Positions 14,458 to 21,323 of a DNA stretch of 42,053 nucleotides are shown piece by piece. Position 1 is the first letter of the stretch. Each line of letters opens with the position of its first letter. The position numbers and the translations under genes are program-made. A model generated the notes under the pieces. It saw nothing but the letters and a program-made list of their open reading frames with translations. It was not told the DNA's origin and did not search any database. The DNA comes from Methanomassiliicoccales archaeon UBA147 (GTDB taxonomy: Archaea; Thermoplasmatota; Thermoplasmata; SG8-5): NCBI GenBank assembly GCA_002496385.1, contig DAJR01000036.1, forward strand, positions 35,653 to 77,705. The letters are read 5' to 3'.

Positions 14458-16557
14458 ATGCAACAGACGAGAAGCAATCGTGCATGGGCGGTCTTTATCT
14501 TTGCCATCATGGTCCTCCAAGTAACAGCCATCTCAGCAATGGCTCACAAGCAAGTCTCCCAATCTGCATCTACCCATGAAGACACTGAAATCGCTGGCTT
14601 TCCAGAAGGGTGGTCATATGACATAAGATTAACTTACGCTCAAGACTACTCAAGGTCTCCCGATATGGCTGTGGAAGGCGACCATGTTTATATTATATGG
14701 AAAGATAAACGAAGCGGAAGCTATGAAGTATATTTCAAGAAATCCGGAGACAGTGGTAGAACATGGTCTGAAGATATGAAAATCAGCGAATTCACACCCT
14801 CGCCATTCTGCGAGCCGAAGATTGCTGTGAACGGCAGCCAGCTCCATGTGGTTTGGGAAGGGTTGGACATTACAAGAGAGGTGCATTATCGTAATTCATG
14901 GGATGGGGGCGAAACATGGAACCCGGAGATAGTTTTATCAGAGAACGATGGTTTTCATAGTTACATACCAAGGATCTGTGTTGTGGATAATTACATCCAT
15001 GTTGTATGGGACGATAAGAAGGATTATCCTCCCGCGCCAGGCGGAGAACCGGAAATTTATTATCGAAATTCTACAAATGGTGGAATTTCTTGGAATTCGA
15101 TTCAACGCCTAACTTATTATGCTGATGCGGATGGCAGCGCAAAAATCCAGGCGAATGGCACTAAAATTCACATCACATGGGCACGGTGGCTAACAAAAAA
15201 TGAGGTATTCTATATGAACAGTCCAGATGGTGGTATAACATGGAACCCAGAGCAACAATTAACTCCAAACGATGGAATAGAATCTGGCCCTTGGGACCTA
15301 GCGGTATGGTATGATAACGTTCATATCGTGTTCAGAGATGCAATAGACGGCTCAGAAGAGGTCTATTATATCAATTCCACAAATGGTGGATCCACATGGA
15401 ATGCTATCCGACGGATAAGTGATCTGCCAGATGCCTCAAGAAATACTAGGATTTGTGGAAATGGCACAAATATATATATTGCATGGCAAGACCAACGGGA
15501 TAACTATCCATATATTGGAGCTTCAAATATATATTATACAATCTCTAACGACAATGGAAATTATTGGAGCGAAAATATTCGGCTTACACATCAAACAGTA
15601 GGGGCATGTGGTGAACCTACAATCGCTACAGACAATAGTATTGTACATGTGGTATGGCAGGATAACCGTAGTAGTGATACTATAATTGATAGGGAAATAT
15701 ATTACAAACGCTACCCCGACTTCCCGGCAGATACCACACCGCCCGTTATTAATCACACACCAGTAACCAACATTCATTATTCCCAGCCAATTAACATTAC
15801 CGCTGAGATTTCGGACAATGTAGCAATCTCCAGCGTCCGGCTGAACTACACCGACGTGAACGGAACGAATTATAACGTTTCCATGAACGGCTGGAACCGG
15901 AAAATGGTGATGGTTTCAGGATCGGGCTCGACGCTTTACGCCCAGAAAGGGAATTATTTGTATGAAATTCCGGCACAGGGGTTACCCGGAACCTTGAGCT
16001 ATTTCATATGGGCCAATGACACGAGCGGCAATGCGAACATGACCGGTGTTTATCAGGTCCAGATACTGGCCTTGGCAGAGATTGCCCTCCGCCCCGGCTG
16101 GAACCTCATCTCCATGCCCCTCATCCTGGCCGACACCTCGGTGGAAAATGTCCTCTCCTCCATATCCGGTAAATGGGAGGTGGTGAAATGGTACGACGGC
16201 CTTACGAAGACCTGGAAGACCTACCGGGTGGGAAGTTCCATGAACACCTTCTTCCACATCGACCGCACCATGGGGTTCTGGCTGCATGCCCTGGAGTTCT
16301 GCAATCTGACCGTCTCCGGCGAGATTCCGGCATCCACCAGCATCACACTTTACGCGGGCTGGAACCTGGTAGGGTATTCCTCCATGACAGAGGAAACGGT
16401 TTCCAATGCGCTTTGGGGAACGGGCGCGGACCGGGTGGAGGTATATCAGTCGGAATCGCCATACATCCGGGAGGCGGAATCCACCTACGTCATGAAGCCG
16501 GGGGAAGGATTCTGGGTGAGGGTTTCCGTCGATTCCGTGTGGGTTGTGGATTGGTAA
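14458..16557 (+). CDS. Secreted Asp-box (sialidase-fold) propeller protein
   Basis: About 699 residues and probably exported: ATG 14458 gives a signal peptide with a clean hydrophobic core (AWAVFIFAIMVLQVTAISAMA). The frame is open back to 14215, but that extension has no signal. Six Asp-box units follow (SGDSGRTW, DGGETW, NGGISW, DGGITW, NGGSTW, NDNGNYW), each with a preceding YIIW/HVVW strand, suggesting a six-bladed sialidase-like propeller. I see no sialidase catalytic set, so it may bind and not cleave. An Ig-like part (PADTTPPVINHTP onward) leads to two GWNLIS/GWNLVG domains at the C-terminus. The propeller is AT-rich (one 60-nt line counts 32% GC) while the C-terminus is GC-rich, so the gene looks like a mosaic. 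No membrane anchor is seen. Confidence 0.82.
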   Translation: MQQTRSNRAWAVFIFAIMVLQVTAISAMAHKQVSQSASTHEDTEIAGFPEGWSYDIRLTYAQDYSRSPDMAVEGDHVYIIWKDKRSGSYEVYFKKSGDSGRTWSEDMKISEFTPSPFCEPKIAVNGSQLHVVWEGLDITREVHYRNSWDGGETWNPEIVLSENDGFHSYIPRICVVDNYIHVVWDDKKDYPPAPGGEPEIYYRNSTNGGISWNSIQRLTYYADADGSAKIQANGTKIHITWARWLTKNEVFYMNSPDGGITWNPEQQLTPNDGIESGPWDLAVWYDNVHIVFRDAIDGSEEVYYINSTNGGSTWNAIRRISDLPDASRNTRICGNGTNIYIAWQDQRDNYPYIGASNIYYTISNDNGNYWSENIRLTHQTVGACGEPTIATDNSIVHVVWQDNRSSDTIIDREIYYKRYPDFPADTTPPVINHTPVTNIHYSQPINITAEISDNVAISSVRLNYTDVNGTNYNVSMNGWNRKMVMVSGSGSTLYAQKGNYLYEIPAQGLPGTLSYFIWANDTSGNANMTGVYQVQILALAEIALRPGWNLISMPLILADTSVENVLSSISGKWEVVKWYDGLTKTWKTYRVGSSMNTFFHIDRTMGFWLHALEFCNLTVSGEIPASTSITLYAGWNLVGYSSMTEETVSNALWGTGADRVEVYQSESPYIREAESTYVMKPGEGFWVRVSVDSVWVVDW

Positions 16558-16574
16558 TATTTGCAATTCTGGCA

Positions 16575-16741
16575 CCGACCACCCTGGTCATGCCCCGCCT
16601 GAATACCCTATTTTACCAGCTGGAGGGCGGGGTGGTGGGCACGGCCAGGCGGGCCGGGCCTGTTGACCGATTCCGTTCTCATCCTTAGGAAGCCCCGTCT
16701 GTTAGGACGGGGAGGAGTTAACATCGGCATACAACCCGGCC
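16575..16741 (+). ncRNA. Short structured repeat E1, IS200/IS605-end-like
   Basis: Two hairpins frame this element: CCCCGCC/GGCGGGG (16593-16599, 16626-16632) and CCCCGTC/GACGGGG (16693-16699, 16706-16712). The second is preceded by CATCCTTAGGAAG and followed by GGAGGAGTTAACATCGGCA. The ends match the longer element at 23785-24015, so E1 looks like an internally deleted copy. A GC hairpin followed by GGAGG and a TTRAC end resembles the right end / guide-RNA 3' end of IS200/IS605 elements. No transposase is nearby. Confidence 0.5.
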
Positions 16742-16754
16742 ACAGGGCTTGCGC

Positions 16755-16868
16755 GCCCAGCCAACCACACAGATTTTTCGAGCAGGCTCACCAGAGCTTT
16801 TTCTGTTGATGAATTTTTCTTTTTGGCAACGGTGAGCCGGCGCAGAAAATCTAACAAAAAGAAAAACT
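16755..16868 (-). repeat. Structured repeat, copy 2 (inverted relative to copy 1)
   Basis: Read on the minus strand this matches 11271-11387. The 12-bp arms are identical to copy 1 (16855-16866 with 16814-16825). The inner stem has changed on both sides: GGCTCACC and GGTGAGCC (16831-16838 and 16785-16792) replace GGTTGACC and GGTCAACC. These paired changes indicate selection on structure. GGTGCC boxes lie just beyond its 5' end (about 16882-16920). Confidence 0.7.
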
Positions 16869-17052
16869 CGCGTGGGAGGTGTTTAAATCGGCACCCAAAC
16901 TGGCACCGGAGCCACGGCACCGTTCAACGTCCCGAAATGCGAAGGATGAAGAAGGCACATTGTATTCATCTGAAGGGGTGAAAGCGCACTCGGTTGAAAA
17001 ATGGATTTGAACCCTGCCCTAACAGGCGGAGCATGCTGCTGGGTTTACGCCC
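16869..17052. other. Intergenic region downstream of polB
   Basis: No gene is seen. A tRNA T-arm-like GGTTCAAATCC occurs on the minus strand (about 17003-17013), but no complete cloverleaf can be drawn around it. GGCACC boxes at about 16891-16920 belong with the adjacent structured repeat. Confidence 0.4.
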
Positions 17053-19443
17053 CTAGAAGAAATCGTCCAGCGTTAATTCCTTATCCGTCTTTTTGACCTT
17101 TGGCTCTTCCTTCTTTCTGGCCTTGGGCGCGTCCTTCGCGTCGAAGCTGAACAGGGATTTCTGCTGTGTGCCTGTGAGCAGTTCCTGGGTGTCCCAGCCG
17201 AATGTGTCCGTGACCCTGGCCAAAGTCATCGCCACCCTCCGGGCATAGTACTCGTAGTCAGGAGTTTTCTCAAATTTCCTGCCGCTGACATACGGTTCCA
17301 CTTCAATCGGTGTCTTCCTGCCGTTGGTGACTATCCAGCTGACCTTCATACCGGGAACGAACTCGTACCCCATGTCCATGAGCTTCTTGGCTGTCTGGAC
17401 GGTGGATTGGTTGTCCGGGTCCTTGTAGCTGTTGAAGGTCTTGCACGACCTGGATATGACCAGTCCGCCTGTCTCGACATTGCCTTTGGCGATGGATGTG
17501 ACAGTCTCCCTGGCCAATGATATCGCGCCTTCGGTGTCATGGTCCAGTATCCTCTCGAACACCTTCATCAGCGAGTCGCTCTGTACATCGAATGCGTCAG
17601 TCCGGCGGGTCTCGTAGCCCCTGACTATCATGTACTCTTCGGGCCACAGTACATTGCCGACGTACCGCTTCTTCGCGCCGTGGCTGAACAGCGGATTGAT
17701 GACCTTCTCGAATTCCAGGGTGGCTCCTTCCTTCGAGTATCGCTTGGCTATGGTCTTTCCCAGTTCAAGCGCTTCCTCCAGCGTGGTTCCGGGCGACTGG
17801 AAGAACACCGAATCCGTGTCCCCGTATATCACCCTCACGCCCTCCGATTCGAGCTGGCTGATTATGCTCTTCGTGTTCTCCCGTGCAAAGGCGGTGATGC
17901 TGGCACCGATCTTGGGATTCGTGAACCTGTAGAACGAGGAGGCGAAAACCCCGTAGACCGCGTTCATCAGGACCTTGATGGCTTCCTGAAGCCCGTTGTA
18001 ATATCTCTTCTCCTCGGGTGACTTGGCTGCCTTCATTTTTGCCTTTGTCTCGTCCCTGTCCTTCATGAGCCGCTCCAGCACGCGCGGCAGCAGGCCCACG
18101 CGGGTTTTCTTGTCGAGATACCTGACTCCGGGCTCGGGGCTGATGATGGTGCCGTCCTTGCTGAGCGTGGTGAAACAAATGTTCTTGGCGATGATGAGGC
18201 TTGGGTACATGCTCTTGAAGTCCAGCACGCCCACCCAGTCGTACAACCCCGGGTCGATGGTGTGGACATATCCCCCCTCGATCTGCCCCTCCTTCTCATG
18301 GTGGCCGGTCAGCGGCACAGCGATGCCGTTCCTGTCCGCCTCCCTGATGAGCACAGAATCTATCAGGGTGGACGTGCGTCCATTCAACACATCGTCCAGC
18401 GGCAATTTTGACACTGTCGCCAGGTCCATGTTCTTTTCGAGAACCGCGATGCTCTGGAGTATCTTGAGGGCCAGGTCGGCGTCCTTCACGCAGTACCGAA
18501 CGACCTTGTCCCTGTCTGCCGCCCACTCCTGGTCGATCATGGTCGGGTTCACGTCGTCCTTCTGCTCGCCGAGGACCAGCTTGGCAACGGCGTTGAGGTT
18601 CTCCTGCTTCGGGTGCAGTTCCTTCTTGGCATTCCACCATGCATCGGCCACTATGCGGCCGTGCGCCCTCCAGAACCGCTCGCTCACCTCCCTGAGCTCG
18701 GTGCCGTCCCGTCCCATTCCGAGGTCGGTTATCCTGTGATGCTGGGCCCGCTCCAGGATCAACGGGATGTCGTATCCGTCGATGTTGTACCCGGTTATCA
18801 CGTCCGGGTCGTGCTTCCTGATGAGCCCGACAAAGTCCCGGATCATGGCCCGCTCCTCCCCGACCAGGCTCTCGAAGACTGTGTCCCCTCTTCCGTCCGA
18901 GATGGCGCAGCATATCGTGAGGATCTCGTTGGTCTTGATGCTGTTCTCCAGGTCGAAGCTGAGTATCTTGAGTGCCGGCTTGAAAGGGTCTATGTTCTTG
19001 AACCCTGTCGCATCGACGACCAGGTCTGTCGTGTACTTGCCTTTTTCCTGCTTGGTGCCAGTCACTTTGACGCAGCCGCCCAGGTCCAGGTCGTACATGA
19101 ACCTGTGATGGAAGGGGATGTCCGCGGCCAATACCCGGCACTGGCTGCCATACGCCTTCCTGTAGTCCGGGACCAGCCAGGGGTATTTTATCGTGACCTT
19201 CTTGCATCGCCTTTGCTGGCCGTCATGAAGGAGCTCGGCATCCTCCACGGATATCACGTTGTCGCTTGCCTTGAGCTCGGCGACGATGCCGGACGGCGGC
19301 GTGACCAGGTAGAAATAGGGCTTGAACCCTCTGTAGCGCACCGTGATGGACTGGTCTTTATCGGTTCGTCCGAACAGTTCCACGACAACCTCATCCTCCC
19401 TTGAATAGGAGGCTGTGAGAAGCCGAACATTCCACGAGGCCAT
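17053..19443 (-). CDS. polB: Family B DNA polymerase
   Basis: This 796-residue replicative-type polymerase has intact proofreading and polymerase centres. The exonuclease motifs are Asp164/Glu166 in SFDLENS, Asn220/Asp225 in YNIDGYD and Tyr317/Asp321 in YCVKDAD. The polymerase motifs are A, LDFKSMYPSLI with Asp408; B, KVLMNAVYG (490-498); and C, YGDTDSVF with Asp542/Asp544. The C-terminus is a charged linker ending ELTLDDFF, a PIP-box-like tail for binding the PCNA clamp, although the usual Gln is replaced. ATG 19443 lies one nucleotide after the stop of the GTPase gene, so the two are cotranscribed. Confidence 0.95.
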   Translation of the reverse strand: MASWNVRLLTASYSREDEVVVELFGRTDKDQSITVRYRGFKPYFYLVTPPSGIVAELKASDNVISVEDAELLHDGQQRRCKKVTIKYPWLVPDYRKAYGSQCRVLAADIPFHHRFMYDLDLGGCVKVTGTKQEKGKYTTDLVVDATGFKNIDPFKPALKILSFDLENSIKTNEILTICCAISDGRGDTVFESLVGEERAMIRDFVGLIRKHDPDVITGYNIDGYDIPLILERAQHHRITDLGMGRDGTELREVSERFWRAHGRIVADAWWNAKKELHPKQENLNAVAKLVLGEQKDDVNPTMIDQEWAADRDKVVRYCVKDADLALKILQSIAVLEKNMDLATVSKLPLDDVLNGRTSTLIDSVLIREADRNGIAVPLTGHHEKEGQIEGGYVHTIDPGLYDWVGVLDFKSMYPSLIIAKNICFTTLSKDGTIISPEPGVRYLDKKTRVGLLPRVLERLMKDRDETKAKMKAAKSPEEKRYYNGLQEAIKVLMNAVYGVFASSFYRFTNPKIGASITAFARENTKSIISQLESEGVRVIYGDTDSVFFQSPGTTLEEALELGKTIAKRYSKEGATLEFEKVINPLFSHGAKKRYVGNVLWPEEYMIVRGYETRRTDAFDVQSDSLMKVFERILDHDTEGAISLARETVTSIAKGNVETGGLVISRSCKTFNSYKDPDNQSTVQTAKKLMDMGYEFVPGMKVSWIVTNGRKTPIEVEPYVSGRKFEKTPDYEYYARRVAMTLARVTDTFGWDTQELLTGTQQKSLFSFDAKDAPKARKKEEPKVKKTDKELTLDDFF

Positions 19444-19444
19444 G

Positions 19445-20635
19445 TCACCGCCTCGCGATGATGGTAATCACATCATTCTTTTTCAGCAAGTAATCGTGTC
19501 CCACGACCCGCTTTGTCCGGGCATCAATCGCCCTTATGAAATTATTGCCAAGGTCGGTATGCACCCTGTAAGCCAGCTCCCGGGCGTTGGACCCCTGCGG
19601 CATCAGGTGGACGTCGGGGAGGACCAGCCCCTCCTTGTTGGTGAGCTTGTTCTCGTCCTCGACAGGATACACCGGGATGAGGCTGAGCAGCTCGAAGATT
19701 GCTGTCTCGAGGCATCTTCCGACGCCTGTCCCCCCGAATTTTTCCATGTACGCCGCTATCTTGCCAAGCGCCTTCTTTTGAGGCTCGGTGAGTTTTCCTG
19801 GCTCTTTCAAAGCGAATCCCGCGGCGCCGGGTACGTACTCGAGCAATCCGGCCTTGGCCGCTTTTCTCAGGGCAAGCTCATATTCAGCCGACACCGGTAT
19901 CACGGTTGCGCCTTCGATTCTCTTGAGCGCTTCGATATTCCCTTCGGGTGCTTGGTCGCACTTGTTCGCGGCTATTATCATCGGCTTGCCGGCCCTCCGA
20001 ATCTCGGAGCACAGCCCGAGCACCTCCTCATCCGTCCATTTGTGCGGCTGCTCCTCCAGTGTCGCCTTCCTCAGGGCATGGGATATCTGGGCCTCGCTGA
20101 TGGCCAGCCCAGTGAACCGTTCGTGCAGGGATTTCTCTATATTCTTACCTTCCAGGGAGCATTGGCGGGATATCTTTTTCCAGTCCTTCTGGAGTATCGA
20201 GAAGAACCAGTAATCAATCTCCCTCTCGAGGAACTTCACATCCTCCAACGGGTCGTGGGAACCGATGTCGCACGGCGTCCCGTCAGCCGCGGTCGAGCCG
20301 CTGGCATCCACAACATGGATGAGCGCGCTGGCCTGTCGCAGATCGTCGAGGAATTTATTTCCGAGGCCTTTGCCCTGCCACGCGTCTGGCACCAGCCCGG
20401 CGACGTCGATGAGTTCCACGGGGATCAGCCTGGTCCCGGACTCGCAGGGGGCGTTGTTCGGGTTGCACTGCACCTTGAACTCGACATGCGGACATATTCC
20501 CCTGACATAGCCGACGCCGACGTTCGGTTTCACTGTCGTGAAAGGGTAATTTGCAATCTCAGCCGGCGCAAGTGTGGCCGAGCAGAAGAAAGTGGACTTT
20601 CCCACATTCGGTTTTCCTACGATGCCTATGTCCGT
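19445..20635 (-). CDS. OBG/YchF-type GTPase (apparent ACG start)
   Basis: This archaeal member of the OBG/YchF-related, translation-associated P-loop GTPases should be about 396 residues. The G1 loop is GIVGKPNVGKST, the G3 region is DVAGL, NKCD (in IIAANKCDQ) is G4, and a TGS domain ends the protein. The first standard in-frame start, GTG 20605, falls inside the P-loop and cannot be right. Between it and the in-frame TAA at 20678-20680 there is no ATG, GTG or TTG. ACG at 20633-20635 gives (M)DIGIVGKPNVGKS, the usual family N-terminus, and has GGAGG seven nt upstream, so I start there. It may be a true rare start or an ATG changed by mutation or sequence error. polB follows directly. Confidence 0.8.
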   Translation of the reverse strand, partial: TDIGIVGKPNVGKSTFFCSATLAPAEIANYPFTTVKPNVGVGYVRGICPHVEFKVQCNPNNAPCESGTRLIPVELIDVAGLVPDAWQGKGLGNKFLDDLRQASALIHVVDASGSTAADGTPCDIGSHDPLEDVKFLEREIDYWFFSILQKDWKKISRQCSLEGKNIEKSLHERFTGLAISEAQISHALRKATLEEQPHKWTDEEVLGLCSEIRRAGKPMIIAANKCDQAPEGNIEALKRIEGATVIPVSAEYELALRKAAKAGLLEYVPGAAGFALKEPGKLTEPQKKALGKIAAYMEKFGGTGVGRCLETAIFELLSLIPVYPVEDENKLTNKEGLVLPDVHLMPQGSNARELAYRVHTDLGNNFIRAIDARTKRVVGHDYLLKKNDVITIIARR

Positions 20636-20642
20636 GCCTGCG

Positions 20643-20647
20643 CCTCC
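20643..20647 (-). promoter_or_regulatory. Shine-Dalgarno site pointing to ACG start
   Basis: GGAGG on the minus strand lies 7 nt upstream of ACG 20635, close to ideal spacing. A TATA-like CTTTTATTA at about 20669-20677 would start a transcript near 20645-20650. Confidence 0.5.
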
Positions 20648-20677
20648 CGGCCCAGATATGCCTTCGTGTAATAAAAG

Positions 20678-21229
20678 TTAATTGATGCGCCCGGACTGCC
20701 TGGTCCAGTACCTCAGAGCCAGCGTCACCGCGATCGCACCGAGCGGTATCATGAACGCCACCGACGATGCGAGCGGGTCGGGGAACAGGAGCCAGTTGAT
20801 GTCCCGATTCGTGAAATAGGGCCAGAATATCGGATTGTAGGCATGGGTGAACATGTCTATTGTTATGTGGCTCAGGGTGCCGACCAGCGCCGAAACCAGA
20901 GCCCACCCGAGATGATTGGGTGCGCGGGTGACGTCCACGCCCGCAAAGATATGCCATCTCTCCCGCGAATGCACCTTCACCCATCTGCCGACCGGGGGGA
21001 CAACGAAGAACACGAAAAACATCACAACAAGGATGTCGAATGTAAGAGCCCCGAGGACGGAATGCATGAGCCCCCTGGCCCTCTCCCCCTCCGAAGTGAC
21101 CAGCATCATCGGGAGAACCTCGATGTCGGGCACCATCGCGCCGAAGCTGAGTGACATGAAATGCAGTTTCCGGCGATTGAGCAGCCAGGCTGGCCAGGCA
21201 AAGCCCAGGTGAAACGGGGAGACAGGCAT
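20678..21229 (-). CDS. DUF4184-like polytopic membrane protein
   Basis: This 183-residue membrane protein has about five helices. Its N-terminus PVSPFHLGFAWPAWLL and the GAMVPDIEVLPM segment resemble DUF4184 and the related metal-dependent membrane hydrolases, which share an N-terminal HxG...PD pattern. Conserved His and Asp residues recur at GLMHSVLGAL and GTLSHITIDMFTH, so metal binding is plausible; activity is unproven. I use ATG 21229, the second in-frame ATG, because a TTTATTT box lies 24 nt upstream of it. The longer start at 21268 would overlap that box. Its TAA stop is in frame with the GTPase gene below. Confidence 0.7.
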   Translation of the reverse strand: MPVSPFHLGFAWPAWLLNRRKLHFMSLSFGAMVPDIEVLPMMLVTSEGERARGLMHSVLGALTFDILVVMFFVFFVVPPVGRWVKVHSRERWHIFAGVDVTRAPNHLGWALVSALVGTLSHITIDMFTHAYNPIFWPYFTNRDINWLLFPDPLASSVAFMIPLGAIAVTLALRYWTRQSGRIN

Positions 21230-21251
21230 TGGCAGAGAATCCCGGAATTGC

Positions 21252-21260
21252 CAAATAAAC
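21252..21260 (-). promoter_or_regulatory. TATA box of the DUF4184-like gene
   Basis: GTTTATTTG on the minus strand is about 24 nt upstream of ATG 21229. It lies only 25 nt from the opposing TATA box at 21285, so the two promoters are back to back. Confidence 0.5.
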
Positions 21261-21284
21261 CTTTCCATGGAAACCGTGAAAATG

Positions 21285-21293
21285 TTTTATAAT
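21285..21293 (+). promoter_or_regulatory. TATA box of the coiled-coil gene
   Basis: TTTTATAAT lies about 31-39 nt before ATG 21324 and would start the mRNA near 21312-21316, just before the GGCGGTGG purine run in front of the ATG. The in-frame ATG at 21267 lies upstream of this box and is less likely. Confidence 0.5.
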
Positions 21294-21323
21294 GTATCGA
21301 CCCATCAAGGTCGGCGGTGGAAC

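Noticed and set aside
14458..16557. True sialidase enzyme
   Set aside because: Asp boxes are present, but no arginine triad or catalytic Tyr/Glu arrangement could be identified, so only the fold is claimed.
16702..16920. Small minus-strand ORF (72 aa) over structured repeat copy 2
   Set aside because: A similar peptide can be read from copy 1, but differences between copies fall mostly at amino-acid-changing positions while stem bases change in compensated pairs. Structure, not coding, explains the conservation, and there is no start signal.
17003..17014. tRNA T-arm-like GGTTCAAATCC on the minus strand
   Set aside because: The T-stem has only two pairs, and no acceptor, D or anticodon arm can be built in the surrounding 90 nt.
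18296..19207. 303-aa minus-strand ORF inside polB
   Set aside because: It overlaps the polymerase in another frame, is rich in Gly, Arg and Gln, and matches no fold, whereas the polymerase frame carries all motifs.
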